DNA from: an uncultured Clostridia bacterium
Lineage (GTDB): Bacteria; Bacillota; Clostridia; TANB77; CAG-508
Reading direction: 5' to 3'
Assembly: GCA_934178475.1 (NCBI GenBank)
Contig: CAKPQH010000011.1
Coordinates: 1 to 49,913, forward strand
DNA length: 49,913 nucleotides
Shown piece after piece: positions 32,372 to 40,575 of this stretch. Each line of letters begins with the position of its first letter. Within the stretch, counting starts at the first letter, position 1. A program made the position numbers and the translations under genes. The notes beneath the pieces are model-generated. The model searched no databases, was not told the DNA's origin, and was given only the letters and a program-made list of their open reading frames with translations.

Positions 32372-33145
32372 TTGATAAATAAGGTGGAAATATGTGGAGT
32401 AAATACTTCTAAATTACCTGTACTATCAAATGAAGAAAAACAAGAATTATTAATTAAAGTAAAAGATGGAGATGAAGATGCTAGGGAAAAGTTTATAAAT
32501 GGAAATTTAAGATTAGTGCTTTCAGTTATACAAAGATTTTTAGGAAGAGGAGAGCAGGCTGATGATTTATTTCAAATAGGTTGTGTAGGTCTTATTAAAG
32601 CAATTGATAATTTTGATTTATCTCAAAATGTTCAATTTAGTACGTATGCAGTACCTATGATAATTGGTGAAGTAAGGAGATATTTAAGAGATAATAATAG
32701 TATAAGGGTAAGTAGATCTATAAGAGATTTAGCTTATAAAACAATACAATACAGAGATAAATTTATAAAAGAAAAAGGTAGAGAACCTAATATAAATGAA
32801 ATTGCAAAAGAATTAGGAGTAAGTAAAGAAGATATAGGAATGAGTTTGGATGCTATACAAGATCCTGTATCTTTACAAGAACCAATTTACAATGATGGAG
32901 CAGAAAATATTTATATAATGGATCAGGTAAAAGATACTAAAAATACAGATGAATATTGGACTGAGAATATAACTATAAAAGAATCTATGAAAAAATTGAA
33001 TGATAAAGAAAAAGATATTATAATGAGAAGGTTTTTTGATGGAAGAACACAAATGGAAGTTGCTGAAGAGATTGGAATATCGCAAGCACAGGTGTCTAGA
33101 CTGGAAAAAAGTGCTATTAATCATATAAAAAGATTATATAAATAA
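32372..33145 (+). CDS. sigG: Sporulation sigma factor SigG
   Basis: The late forespore sigma factor. Region 2 (NLRLVLSVIQRFLGRGEQAD, ADDLFQIGCVGLIKAIDNFD, FSTYAVPMIIGEVRRYLRD), region 3 (IRVSRSIRDLAYKTIQYRDK) and region 4 (EKDIIMRRFFDGRTQMEVAE, SQAQVSRLEKSAINHIKRL) are complete. The N-terminus NKVEICGVNTSKLPVLSNEE is diagnostic for SigG rather than SigF. Length 257 aa is normal. The start is TTG, set by AAAGGAGG eight bases upstream. The usual spoIIGA-sigE genes do not precede it here; a YlmC/YmxH gene follows, as in many clostridia. Confidence 0.95.
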   Translation: MINKVEICGVNTSKLPVLSNEEKQELLIKVKDGDEDAREKFINGNLRLVLSVIQRFLGRGEQADDLFQIGCVGLIKAIDNFDLSQNVQFSTYAVPMIIGEVRRYLRDNNSIRVSRSIRDLAYKTIQYRDKFIKEKGREPNINEIAKELGVSKEDIGMSLDAIQDPVSLQEPIYNDGAENIYIMDQVKDTKNTDEYWTENITIKESMKKLNDKEKDIIMRRFFDGRTQMEVAEEIGISQAQVSRLEKSAINHIKRLYK

Positions 33146-33192
33146 GATGATATTTATGTTTTTCTTTCATATATATATAATAGGTGATAAAA

Positions 33193-33429
33193 ATGCAGGA
33201 TAAGGGCTTAGATTTTAAAAAGAAAGAAGTTATTAATATAACAGATGGCAGAAGATTAGGCTTTGTACAAGATGTTTGTGCAGATTTAGAGACAGGAAAA
33301 ATAACATCTATTATTGTACCAGGAGGAACTAACAAATTAGTAAATTTTTTTTCTGGAAGCAATGATATTGTTATAGAGTGGAGTAAAATAAAGTGTATTG
33401 GTGAAGATTTGATTTTGGTTGAAATATGA
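33193..33429 (+). CDS. YlmC/YmxH-family PRC-barrel protein
   Basis: A small beta-barrel protein of the YlmC/YmxH sporulation-associated family: LDFKKKEVINITDGRRLGFV, then DLETGKITSIIVPGG and FSGSNDIVIEWSKIKCIGED, the PRC-barrel pattern of a short turn rich in Asp/Gly followed by strands. It follows sigG by 47 bases, as in other clostridia. The ATG at 33193 is chosen with AGGTGAT upstream; the GTG at 33184 overlaps that site. Length 78 aa is normal. Function not established. Confidence 0.88.
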   Translation: MQDKGLDFKKKEVINITDGRRLGFVQDVCADLETGKITSIIVPGGTNKLVNFFSGSNDIVIEWSKIKCIGEDLILVEI

Positions 33430-33469
33430 AGCACTTTCGAGATTTTAAAAATGGAAAATCAACAAAAAT

Positions 33470-33498
33470 TTGCAAAAAATTAATAAATATGGTATAAT
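33470..33498 (+). promoter_or_regulatory. Promoter of the M23 peptidase gene
   Basis: TTGCAA (33470-33475) and TATAAT (33493-33498), spacer 17. It looks like a vegetative sigma-A promoter rather than the sigma-F type expected of a true spoIIQ. Confidence 0.55.
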
Positions 33499-33550
33499 AA
33501 TAAGGTCGCGTGAAAAAATATAGATATAAATCTATAAATAAAAAAGGAGA

Positions 33551-34540
33551 GTGTATATTATTTTAAAATCAGAACTGAAATTTATTACTAAAGAAATGGC
33601 AAAAGTTTTGAGTATAATTATAGTTGGTTTTATATTAATAACCGCGATGATATTAATAAAATATAAACCTTTATATCAAGTAACAATTGCAGGAGAACAC
33701 GTAGGATATATAAAAAATAAAGATGAATTAACAAATTTAATTGAGAAAGAAATAATTAATCAAGAAGGAAAAAATATTGATAATGTTTCTTTAAAAAATG
33801 AATTAACTTATGGATTAAAACTTGTAAAAAGAGATAATAAAGAAAATTTAAATGAAATAATACAAAATGTAAAGGATAATAACACGACAATAACATATAA
33901 ATATTATATAGTAGCACTTAATAATGAGTGCGAAGCTTTAGTTGAAACATTTGATGAAGCAGAAGAAGTTGTAAATAAAATAAAATCAGAATATGATGGA
34001 AATAGTTTAGAATTGGATTTACAAATTTTGGAAGAATATAAAGAAGATATACAAGATATTTCAATAGATAATATTGAGATTGCAACAACAAATGTAGAAA
34101 GCAAAGTAGATGAGTTAATTAAAGAAGAAGAAAAAGAAAATGCTTTAGCTATAGTTAATGGTGTTAATTTAGGTGTTTTACCAGTTAATGGAATGATAAC
34201 ATCTAGATATGGAGAATCAAGTTCAAGAAGAAGATCTACTCATACTGGACTTGATATTGCAACAAAATCTGGAACTGCAATTAAAGCTGCTGCTTCTGGA
34301 AAAGTTGTATATGCATCTACAAATGGCTCATACGGTAAATTAGTTAGAATAGACCATGGTAATGGTGTTGAGACTTGGTATGGACACTGTAGTTCAATTA
34401 AGGTTAAAGTGGGAGATGAAGTAAAAGTAGCAGATGTAATTTCTACAGTTGGTTCTACCGGAAATTCAACAGGACCACATTTACATTTTGAAATAAGAAT
34501 TAATAATAATACAGTTAATCCACAAAAATATTTGTATTAA
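33551..34540 (+). CDS. M23 (LytM) family peptidase, membrane anchored
   Basis: A cell-wall endopeptidase-type protein. One membrane helix near the N-terminus (about 19-38), a middle region of about 160 residues, then a LytM domain: STHTGLDIATKSGTAIKAAA, GSYGKLVRIDHGNGVETWYGH, and the metal motif GPHLHFEI. The zinc ligands (H and D of HTGLD, second H of HLH) are present, so it is probably active. By position near sigG it could be SpoIIQ-like, but its promoter looks vegetative. The start is uncertain: GTG at 33551 directly abuts AAGGAGA; an ATT at 33557 would be better spaced, and the first ATG is at 33596. All leave the helix intact. Length about 329 aa. Confidence 0.88.
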   Translation: MYIILKSELKFITKEMAKVLSIIIVGFILITAMILIKYKPLYQVTIAGEHVGYIKNKDELTNLIEKEIINQEGKNIDNVSLKNELTYGLKLVKRDNKENLNEIIQNVKDNNTTITYKYYIVALNNECEALVETFDEAEEVVNKIKSEYDGNSLELDLQILEEYKEDIQDISIDNIEIATTNVESKVDELIKEEEKENALAIVNGVNLGVLPVNGMITSRYGESSSRRRSTHTGLDIATKSGTAIKAAASGKVVYASTNGSYGKLVRIDHGNGVETWYGHCSSIKVKVGDEVKVADVISTVGSTGNSTGPHLHFEIRINNNTVNPQKYLY

Positions 34541-34570
34541 AAAATGAAAAATTGAATTAAACAAAAAAGA

Positions 34571-34604
34571 AAAATGGCTGCCTTTAAAGGTAGCCATTTT
34601 CTTT
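34571..34604. terminator. Shared terminator of converging genes
   Basis: AAAATGGCTGCCTTT (34571-34585) pairs with AAAGGTAGCCATTTT (34586-34600) with one wobble. It ends the M23 gene; its 3' arm also encodes the last codons of the converging AbrB-like gene. Confidence 0.85.
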
Positions 34605-35000
34605 TAATGCATTTGCAAAAGATTTAACACATTTTAAACAGATTTTCTGATTTTGAAATGTGAAAAAACAATCCTTTAGCTTTACACCACAAAAAACACA
34701 AGATGTTAAATTTGAAAGATGAGAGATTTCGATTTCATTTTTGCTTAAAATAGTTACTTTGATTTGAGAATTTCTTTCAAAATATCCGTTTTTTATAAAA
34801 TAAGCAGGTAAAATAAATCTGTACCGTTCATCTAGCTGTGAGTGCAAAGGAAAAAGATCATGTTCTAAGGAAAATTTCACATGTATAATGCCATCTTCGC
34901 TTATATTAAAATAAGCAATATGTGAACGAGTTAAATTCATATATTTAACAGCGTTATTTAATAGTGAAATCCTTCCTTGAGCATCAATTCTTGCAATCAT
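34584..35000 (-). CDS. AbrB-like protein with C-terminal zinc ribbon
   Basis: Two swapped-hairpin-like segments (MIARIDAQGRISLLNNAVKY and LDERYRFILPAYFIKNGYF, followed by QIKVTILSKNEIEI) resemble SpoVT/AbrB transition-regulator DNA-binding repeats. A treble of cysteines follows, SCVFCGVKLKDCFF then KICLKCVKSF, giving two CxxC pairs that would bind zinc. I infer a small DNA-binding regulator; this arrangement is not standard AbrB. The ATG at 35000 is chosen because GGAGG lies 8 bases upstream; an in-frame ATG at 35069 would place the structured leader in the coding region. It has a consensus promoter and a leader with competing hairpins. Confidence 0.7.
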   Translation of the reverse strand: MIARIDAQGRISLLNNAVKYMNLTRSHIAYFNISEDGIIHVKFSLEHDLFPLHSQLDERYRFILPAYFIKNGYFERNSQIKVTILSKNEIEISHLSNLTSCVFCGVKLKDCFFTFQNQKICLKCVKSFANALKENGYL

Positions 35001-35005
35001 TAGAA

Positions 35006-35061
35006 TCGCCTCCATAAAATTATTTGTTTGGAGGTTGGCATTCCTCCAAACGAAGAATGCC
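35006..35061 (-). promoter_or_regulatory. 5' leader with two mutually exclusive hairpins near the ribosome-binding site
   Basis: Read on the minus strand, GGCATTC (35061-35055) can pair with GAATGCC (35043-35037), while GTTTGGAGG (35051-35043) can pair with CCTCCAAAC (35034-35026). Both stems are perfect and share bases, so only one forms at a time. CCTCC of the second stem is also complementary to the gene's own GGAGG site (35013-35009). One fold would leave CCTCC free to mask translation; the other would sequester it. Confidence 0.55.
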
Positions 35062-35081
35062 GTAAGCATAACTCTATTTAT

Positions 35082-35110
35082 ATTATACTACGGTTAATAA
35101 ATATAGTCAA
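35082..35110 (-). promoter_or_regulatory. Promoter of the AbrB-like gene
   Basis: Minus strand: TTGACT (35110-35105), 17-base spacer, TATAAT (35087-35082). It gives a leader of roughly 75 bases. Confidence 0.75.
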
Positions 35111-35203
35111 TTTTGAAAAAAATTTTGTCATAAAATTAGAAGTGAAAACATATAATATAGTGATATCAACAATTTTGGACAAATCTTTAACAAAAAAAGA
35201 TAT

Positions 35204-35232
35204 TTGACAAATGGAAAAAATTGATATATAAT
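35204..35232 (+). promoter_or_regulatory. Promoter of the G5/3D protein gene
   Basis: TTGACA (35204-35209) and TATAAT (35227-35232), spacer 17, both boxes consensus. Confidence 0.8.
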
Positions 35233-35266
35233 CGAGACAATTATTAAAGGAGGAATTAGATTTTTT

Positions 35267-36217
35267 ATGAAAAAAAGAACAAAAAAGCCTTTTTCCGTAA
35301 TAAGAATAATATTTTTATGTGTAATACTAATTTTACTTTCTGGAGCAGGAGTAATGGGAGTAGCAACAAAAATAAATAGTGTTAAAATAACATTGTCAGA
35401 TGGATATGAAATGACGGTTTTAACATCCAAAACTACTATTTCAGAAATATTAGCTGATAATAATATAATATTAGAAAAAGATGAAAAAGTAATACCAGAT
35501 ATAAATGGTCAAATTACAGAAACAAAGGAAATTAAAATAACAAATAAAAATGAACAAGAGATAGAGGTAGCGAAAGTATCTGAAAGTGGAGTAGAAACAA
35601 CATTGGATTCATTACTTCAAGCTTATAATACAATAACAGAAAAAATAGAAGTTGTTGAGGAAGCTATACCTTTTGAAACTATAACAAAAGATATTTCAGA
35701 TGGAGAGACTAATACTAAAAATAAGGTATTAAGAGAAGGTCAAGAAGGATTAAAAAAAGTTACTTATAAAGTAAAATATCAAAATGATGTTGAAATCTCT
35801 AGAAATGCGATTTCAGAAGAAGTATTAAGAGAACCTGTAAGTAGAATTGTAAGAGTTCAAGCTAGAACAACTTCAAGAGCGATGAATGTATCTAGAACAT
35901 CTGATAATGGAAATAGTGATTCTGGTTCTGGAAATGTTAAAGTATATAAGGTAACAGCTTATTGTGCTTGTGCAAAATGTTGTGGAGGACATGCGAACGG
36001 TTATACTGCATCTGGAACAAAAGCTACTCAAGGTAGAACAGTTGCAGCACCATCTAATTTATCTTTTGGAACTAAACTAATTATAAATGGTAAAGAATAT
36101 GTTGTAGAAGATAGAGGAGGAGCAATAAAAGGAAATAGAATAGATGTCTATGTTAGTTCTCATGCAGAAGCGTTAAGATGGGGTGTAAAGTATTTACCTG
36201 TTGAAGTTGGAAAATAA
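35267..36217 (+). CDS. DUF348-G5-3D domain cell-wall protein (YabE/RpfB-like)
   Basis: An exported wall-associated protein, probably a peptidoglycan-cleaving enzyme. N-terminal anchor (residues 8-33). Then a DUF348 domain (ITLSDGYEMTVLTSKTTISE), a G5 domain (AIPFETITKDISDGETNTKN, LREGQEGLKKVTYKVKY) and a C-terminal 3D domain of the MltA-like double-psi barrel type: KVTAYCACAKCCGG and YVVEDRGGAIKGNRIDVYV, including the conserved aspartates (ED, RID). The layout is that of YabE-type Rpf analogues. Length 316 aa. AAAGGAGGA precedes the ATG. A single-gene transcript with its own terminator. Confidence 0.93.
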   Translation: MKKRTKKPFSVIRIIFLCVILILLSGAGVMGVATKINSVKITLSDGYEMTVLTSKTTISEILADNNIILEKDEKVIPDINGQITETKEIKITNKNEQEIEVAKVSESGVETTLDSLLQAYNTITEKIEVVEEAIPFETITKDISDGETNTKNKVLREGQEGLKKVTYKVKYQNDVEISRNAISEEVLREPVSRIVRVQARTTSRAMNVSRTSDNGNSDSGSGNVKVYKVTAYCACAKCCGGHANGYTASGTKATQGRTVAAPSNLSFGTKLIINGKEYVVEDRGGAIKGNRIDVYVSSHAEALRWGVKYLPVEVGK

Positions 36218-36232
36218 ATAATAAAGATATTA

Positions 36233-36266
36233 AACAAGTGTAAAATAAATTTTGCACTTGTTTTTT
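36233..36266 (+). terminator. Terminator of the 3D-domain gene
   Basis: AACAAGTGTAAAAT (36233-36246) pairs with ATTTTGCACTTGTT (36248-36262), one wobble, followed by a T run. Confidence 0.85.
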
Positions 36267-36320
36267 GACATATATAAAAACTTTTAGTATAATACATTTG
36301 AAAAAATAATGGAGGAGTAT

Positions 36321-37076
36321 ATGAAATTAATTTCGTGGAATGTTAATGGAATACGAGCATGTATAAATAAAGGGTTTGAGGATTTTTTTAATCAGGCAAA
36401 TGCTGATATATTTTGCATTCAAGAAAGTAAGTGCCAAGAAGGACAAGTGGAGTTAAATTTTAAAGGATATAAAAGTTACTGGAATTATGCAGAGAAAAAA
36501 GGATATTCGGGAACAGCTATATTTACTAAAAAAGAACCATTAAACGTGAGTTATGGAATTGGGATTGAAGAACATGATAAAGAGGGAAGAGTTATAACTT
36601 TAGAATTTGATAATTTTTATATGGTAGATGTATATACACCAAATTCAAAGAGAGGATTAGAGAGATTAGATTATAGACAAGTTTGGGAAGACGATTTTAG
36701 AAATTATTTACTTAAATTGAACAAAATAAAACCAGTTATAATGTGTGGAGATTTAAATGTAGCTCATGAAGAAATAGATTTAAAAAATCCTAAAACTAAT
36801 AGAAAAAATGCAGGATTTACTGATGAAGAAAGAGAAAAAATGACAGAGCTTTTAGGAGCGGGTTTTACAGATACGTATAGATGTATTTATCCTGAAAAGG
36901 TAGAATATAGTTGGTGGTCTTATATGGGACGAGCTAGAGAGAAAAATATAGGATGGAGAATTGATTATTTTATTGTTTCTAATAAGCTTAGTAAAAAGAT
37001 TAAAGAAGCAAAAATATATACAGAAATAATGGGGAGTGATCATTGCCCTATTGGATTGGAGATTGATTTGAAATGA
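36321..37076 (+). CDS. exoA: Exodeoxyribonuclease III / AP endonuclease
   Basis: A Mg-dependent AP endonuclease of the ExoIII family (Bacillus ExoA), incising abasic sites left by glycosylases such as the Ogg enzyme at the start of this window. Motifs: LISWNVNGIRAC, QESKCQEGQ (metal-binding Glu), YTPNSKRGLERLDYR, MCGDLNVAHEEIDL, and the catalytic end GSDHCPIGLEI. Length 251 aa is normal. The ATG at 36321 is chosen because GGAGGAG is 3-10 bases upstream; another ATG at 36309 precedes that site. It overlaps the next gene by 4 bases (ATGA). Confidence 0.96.
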   Translation: MKLISWNVNGIRACINKGFEDFFNQANADIFCIQESKCQEGQVELNFKGYKSYWNYAEKKGYSGTAIFTKKEPLNVSYGIGIEEHDKEGRVITLEFDNFYMVDVYTPNSKRGLERLDYRQVWEDDFRNYLLKLNKIKPVIMCGDLNVAHEEIDLKNPKTNRKNAGFTDEEREKMTELLGAGFTDTYRCIYPEKVEYSWWSYMGRAREKNIGWRIDYFIVSNKLSKKIKEAKIYTEIMGSDHCPIGLEIDLK

Positions 37077-38194
37077 AAGAAGAAATAAGAAGTCATAAAA
37101 AGACATGGGTATTTTGTATAGCACTTGCGACAGTTATAATTATTATTTATAAAGTTATAGATAGTGTTGGTTTTTTAAGTGGCATAATAGGAAGGTTCTT
37201 AAAAATAATATCACCTATTTTGTTAGGAATTTTAGTTGCATATTTGGTTTATATACCAGAGAGAAAGGTTGAAAAGGCATTTAAAAAATCAAAGAATAAA
37301 ATTTTGAAAAAAAATTATAGAAAGTTTGGAATTATAGTAACATATTTTATAATAGTTTTAATAGTGGTTATTCTTGTTAATGTTATTTGGCCAGTACTTT
37401 TGGAAAGTATAAATGAATTTATATCAAACTTCCAAAATTACTATACTAAGGTTATAAAATTATATAATGATTTACCGGAGGATTCATTCTTTAAAAATGA
37501 AAATTTATATAATGCATTAAAAGAAGTTCAGAATATAGATTTAAGACAATATTTAAACTTGGAAAATATAAATGGTTATATACAAGGTGCATGGAATATA
37601 ACTAGAGGGATATTTGATGTATTTGTATCATTTGTAGTTTCTGTGTATATTTTAGCAGAAAGAGATGAAATATTAAAATATTTTAGAAGACTACTAAAAG
37701 TTACTTTGAAACCAGAAACATTCAACTGGGTTGAAAAATATTTTAATGATTCAAATGTAGTATTTTTTAAATTTATAGAAAGTCAATTTGTTGATGCAAT
37801 AATTGTTGGGGTGCTTGTGTCAATTGCAATGAAAATAATTGGTGTAAAATATGCAATTTTACTAGGAGCATTTATTGGTTTATTTAATATGATTCCATAT
37901 TTTGGTGCTATAATTGCAGTTACAATATCTGGTATAATAACGTTAATGACTGGTGGAGTTTCTCAAACAATAATTATGCTTATAGTAGTAATAATTTTAC
38001 AACAAATTGATGCAAATATTATAAATCCTAAAATAGTAGGAGACTCTCTAAAAATTAGTCCATTACTTGTAATAATAGCAGTTACTATAGGAGGAGCTTA
38101 TTTTGGAATGTTAGGAATGTTCTTATCTGTACCTATAATGGCAGTATTAAAAATATTGTTAAATGATTACATTGACAGCAAGGAAGAGATATGA
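37073..38194 (+). CDS. AI-2E family transporter (PF01594-type permease)
   Basis: A multi-span membrane protein of the AI-2E/YdiK/TqsA family. Several hydrophobic segments (about 11-33, 38-60, 78-105 and a cluster from 175 onward) with the family-typical ILLGAFIGLFNMIPYFGAII and the end PLLVIIAVTIGGAYFGMLGM, then FLSVPIMAVLKILL. Length 373 aa is normal. Members export autoinducer-2 or act as sodium/proton antiporters; the substrate cannot be told. The start codon overlaps the stop of exoA, so the two are translationally coupled. Confidence 0.92.
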   Translation: MKEEIRSHKKTWVFCIALATVIIIIYKVIDSVGFLSGIIGRFLKIISPILLGILVAYLVYIPERKVEKAFKKSKNKILKKNYRKFGIIVTYFIIVLIVVILVNVIWPVLLESINEFISNFQNYYTKVIKLYNDLPEDSFFKNENLYNALKEVQNIDLRQYLNLENINGYIQGAWNITRGIFDVFVSFVVSVYILAERDEILKYFRRLLKVTLKPETFNWVEKYFNDSNVVFFKFIESQFVDAIIVGVLVSIAMKIIGVKYAILLGAFIGLFNMIPYFGAIIAVTISGIITLMTGGVSQTIIMLIVVIILQQIDANIINPKIVGDSLKISPLLVIIAVTIGGAYFGMLGMFLSVPIMAVLKILLNDYIDSKEEI

Positions 38195-38245
38195 TATAAC
38201 ATATACAGGATTGTAAAAATGTAACTAAAGATAGGAGGTGCAATT

Positions 38246-39442
38246 ATGAATGATAGAAATGAAGGCAAAGTTGTTAGATTCAGCTTAATGTGGCTTTTCG
38301 TTTTTGTTATTATAGTTGCATCTCTTATTGCTTTTTTTAAAAATGTGATTTTTGCAACTAATCAAAAAGATGAAAATGAAATAAAAGAAATTAAGATTGA
38401 AGCAAATGAAGAAAAAGTTGACTTAGTACAAGTAATGTTAGATAATACATTATCTAATAGAAGATTAGTAAATGAAGAAAGAGAGATTGGATTTGAAACT
38501 GTTAAAGAAGATGCGAGTAATTTACCTTTAGGAGAGGAAAAAGTTGTCCAAGAGGGAGTTGTTGGAAAAAAGAAAGTTACTGCGCTTCAGGAATACCAGG
38601 ATGATAAATTATCAACAGAAAAAATTATTGAAGAAATAGTTGAACTAGAACCAATAACACAAAAAATAAATGTAGGTACATCACAATTTTTAGCAACATA
38701 TAATGTACATATTGGGGATAAAATGTTCTTATTAGAAGCAAATGATATAAAAAAAGATATGAGTAATGATTCAGAAACTGTTTATAATATAAAAAGATAT
38801 TTAGATGTTACACTAGAAGATGTTATTGGAGAATGGGCAAAAGTTAAATATGATACATATGAAGGATATATAATGCAAAATAAATTAACATCAGAGGCAG
38901 TTACTCCTAAAATTAAAGAAAAAAATAGAATTGCCACTTTGCAAGCAGGGCTTAATATAGATATGGATGTAGGAAAAGTAAGTGGATTAACATTAAGCGA
39001 TTATAAGACAATATTTACTAATAATGCTTCTGATAAAAATAATATATTTCAAAATAATGCAGAAGTATTTTATAATATGGAACAGAAATATAAAATAAAT
39101 GGAGTATTTTTAGCGTCAATTGGAATACATGAAAGCGCATGGGGAACCTCGAAATTAGCGACTGAAAAATTTAATTTATTTGGATTTGCTGCTTATGATA
39201 GAGATCCATATAATTCAGCAGCTACTTTTACAACATACGAAGAATGTATAGAAACTGTAGCTAAAGCTTTAGCACAAAATTACTTAAATGATTCAGGAAC
39301 TAAAATAACAGAAGAAGTTATTGCAACAGGAAGCTATTGTAATGGAAAAACTATACCATCAGTAAATATTAGATATGCAAGTGATGAAAACTGGTGTAAT
39401 AAAGTATTTAGTTATATGCAATATTTATATAGTAAATTATAG
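38246..39442 (+). CDS. Glucosaminidase with G5 and SH3-like domains
   Basis: A membrane-anchored wall hydrolase. Residues 9-35 form the anchor. A G5-like segment follows (NEEREIGFETVKEDASNLPL, GEEKVVQEGVVGKKKVTALQ), then an SH3-like region (DVTLEDVIGEWAKVKYDTYE, GYIMQNKL), and a C-terminal N-acetylglucosaminidase-type lysozyme fold: FLASIGIHESAWGTSKLATE with the catalytic Glu in HESAWG, LFGFAAYDRDPYN and TYEECIETVAKALAQNY. Length 398 aa. GATAGGAGG precedes the ATG. 51 bases after the AI-2E gene, perhaps in the same operon; the next gene follows after 12 bases. Confidence 0.88.
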   Translation: MNDRNEGKVVRFSLMWLFVFVIIVASLIAFFKNVIFATNQKDENEIKEIKIEANEEKVDLVQVMLDNTLSNRRLVNEEREIGFETVKEDASNLPLGEEKVVQEGVVGKKKVTALQEYQDDKLSTEKIIEEIVELEPITQKINVGTSQFLATYNVHIGDKMFLLEANDIKKDMSNDSETVYNIKRYLDVTLEDVIGEWAKVKYDTYEGYIMQNKLTSEAVTPKIKEKNRIATLQAGLNIDMDVGKVSGLTLSDYKTIFTNNASDKNNIFQNNAEVFYNMEQKYKINGVFLASIGIHESAWGTSKLATEKFNLFGFAAYDRDPYNSAATFTTYEECIETVAKALAQNYLNDSGTKITEEVIATGSYCNGKTIPSVNIRYASDENWCNKVFSYMQYLYSKL

Positions 39443-39454
39443 AAAAGGATAAAT

Positions 39455-40285
39455 ATGAAAAAAATTTTAAATAAGATTTTTACTAATTATAAAAAGTCTA
39501 TACCAATATGTTTGATAATATTTATTATTTTATTATTTATTTGGGGAGAAATAATAAAAAATTATAGAGCCAATAAAGAATTTTCAGAATTTGGAGAAAA
39601 AATAGTATCTTCGAATGAAAATAAGATTTTTAATATAGATAAAATTATCTTATGTAGCAATGCAAATGCAATAGATAATAGTGAAAATAAGAATGTAAGT
39701 AGTTTAAGTGTTTATCAATATACAGATATAGCAATATATATAAATAATAAAAATAAAGAACAAGAACTTACAAAAGAAAATACTATAAGTGAGCTATTTA
39801 TTGACAATATTGAAATAGTAACATCATCAAATTTAGGTAAGCAAAGTTTGAGATATAAAAATTTAATGGGATTTGGAAGTAAAGAAACATTATCAGATTA
39901 TAATTATAATGATAGGATAGATTTTGATATAGTATATACTAATAAGGAGAATGAAGAAGCGGATTACAATGAACCTAATTTTTATACAGATTGTTCTAAT
40001 CCGATAACTTTAGAGTATATAAATCAAGATTTAAAAAATGATTATAAAATTACAGATAGAGATAATGTATCTTTTGATGGAAAGATTTTGAAATCAGCAG
40101 GCATAAGTATAGAAGATATTAATGCAAAAATAAGATTTAAAATAAATATAAAGAATAATAATAATGAAAGGTTTTCATCGTGGATAAATTTTCAGATACC
40201 TTTAAATGATATATATGAGGGAAATTCTATAAAAAGTAAGGTTTTAGATAAAGATAATTATAGATATGCTTTTTTCAAAATGTAA
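39455..40285 (+). CDS. Hypothetical membrane-anchored protein, 276 aa
   Basis: Unknown. One N-terminal membrane helix (about 15-33, IPICLIIFIILLFIWGEII) after a basic start, then an outward-facing domain, rich in Asn, of predicted strands (IDKIILCSNANAIDNSENKN, YQYTDIAIYINNKNK, WINFQIPLNDIYEGNSIKSK). It resembles the other anchored proteins made by wall-enzyme operons of this group but has no domain I can name. GAAAAGGAT precedes the ATG. It closes the operon; a terminator lies 19 bases after its stop. Confidence 0.75.
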   Translation: MKKILNKIFTNYKKSIPICLIIFIILLFIWGEIIKNYRANKEFSEFGEKIVSSNENKIFNIDKIILCSNANAIDNSENKNVSSLSVYQYTDIAIYINNKNKEQELTKENTISELFIDNIEIVTSSNLGKQSLRYKNLMGFGSKETLSDYNYNDRIDFDIVYTNKENEEADYNEPNFYTDCSNPITLEYINQDLKNDYKITDRDNVSFDGKILKSAGISIEDINAKIRFKINIKNNNNERFSSWINFQIPLNDIYEGNSIKSKVLDKDNYRYAFFKM

Positions 40286-40303
40286 TTTAAAATAAACAAA
40301 AGT

Positions 40304-40345
40304 AAAGAATGTATATAAATTTGTTTTATATATGTTCTTTTTTGT
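40304..40345 (+). terminator. Terminator of the exoA-glucosaminidase region
   Basis: AAAGAATGTATATAAA (40304-40319) pairs with TTTATATATGTTCTTT (40325-40340) with two wobbles, followed by T. Confidence 0.8.
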
Positions 40346-40391
40346 ATAATATCTAACTATAAGAATTTTTTACTCAAAAAATATTGAATTT

Positions 40392-40407
40392 TTCGACATT
40401 TTATAAT
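40392..40407 (+). promoter_or_regulatory. Spo0A box and -10 element upstream of spoIIE
   Basis: TTCGACA (40392-40398) is the exact reverse complement of the Spo0A consensus TGTCGAA, and TATAAT (40402-40407) follows three bases later. A bound Spo0A-P there would touch RNA polymerase as in Bacillus spoIIE/spoIIG promoters. The rest of the 40346-40575 gap shows nothing I can identify. Confidence 0.65.
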
Positions 40408-40575
40408 AAAATAGAAGGCGCAAAAAATAAAAGCAAAAGAAAAAATATATAAAGAAAGTATTAAAGGTCAATATATGTAGAAAACTTTTTATGATAGCAT
40501 ACTAAAAAAGACAAAAAAATCTAAGGACAAGTATTAAAATATAGCTATTGAAAAAAGTTGAGAGGTGATAATAGA

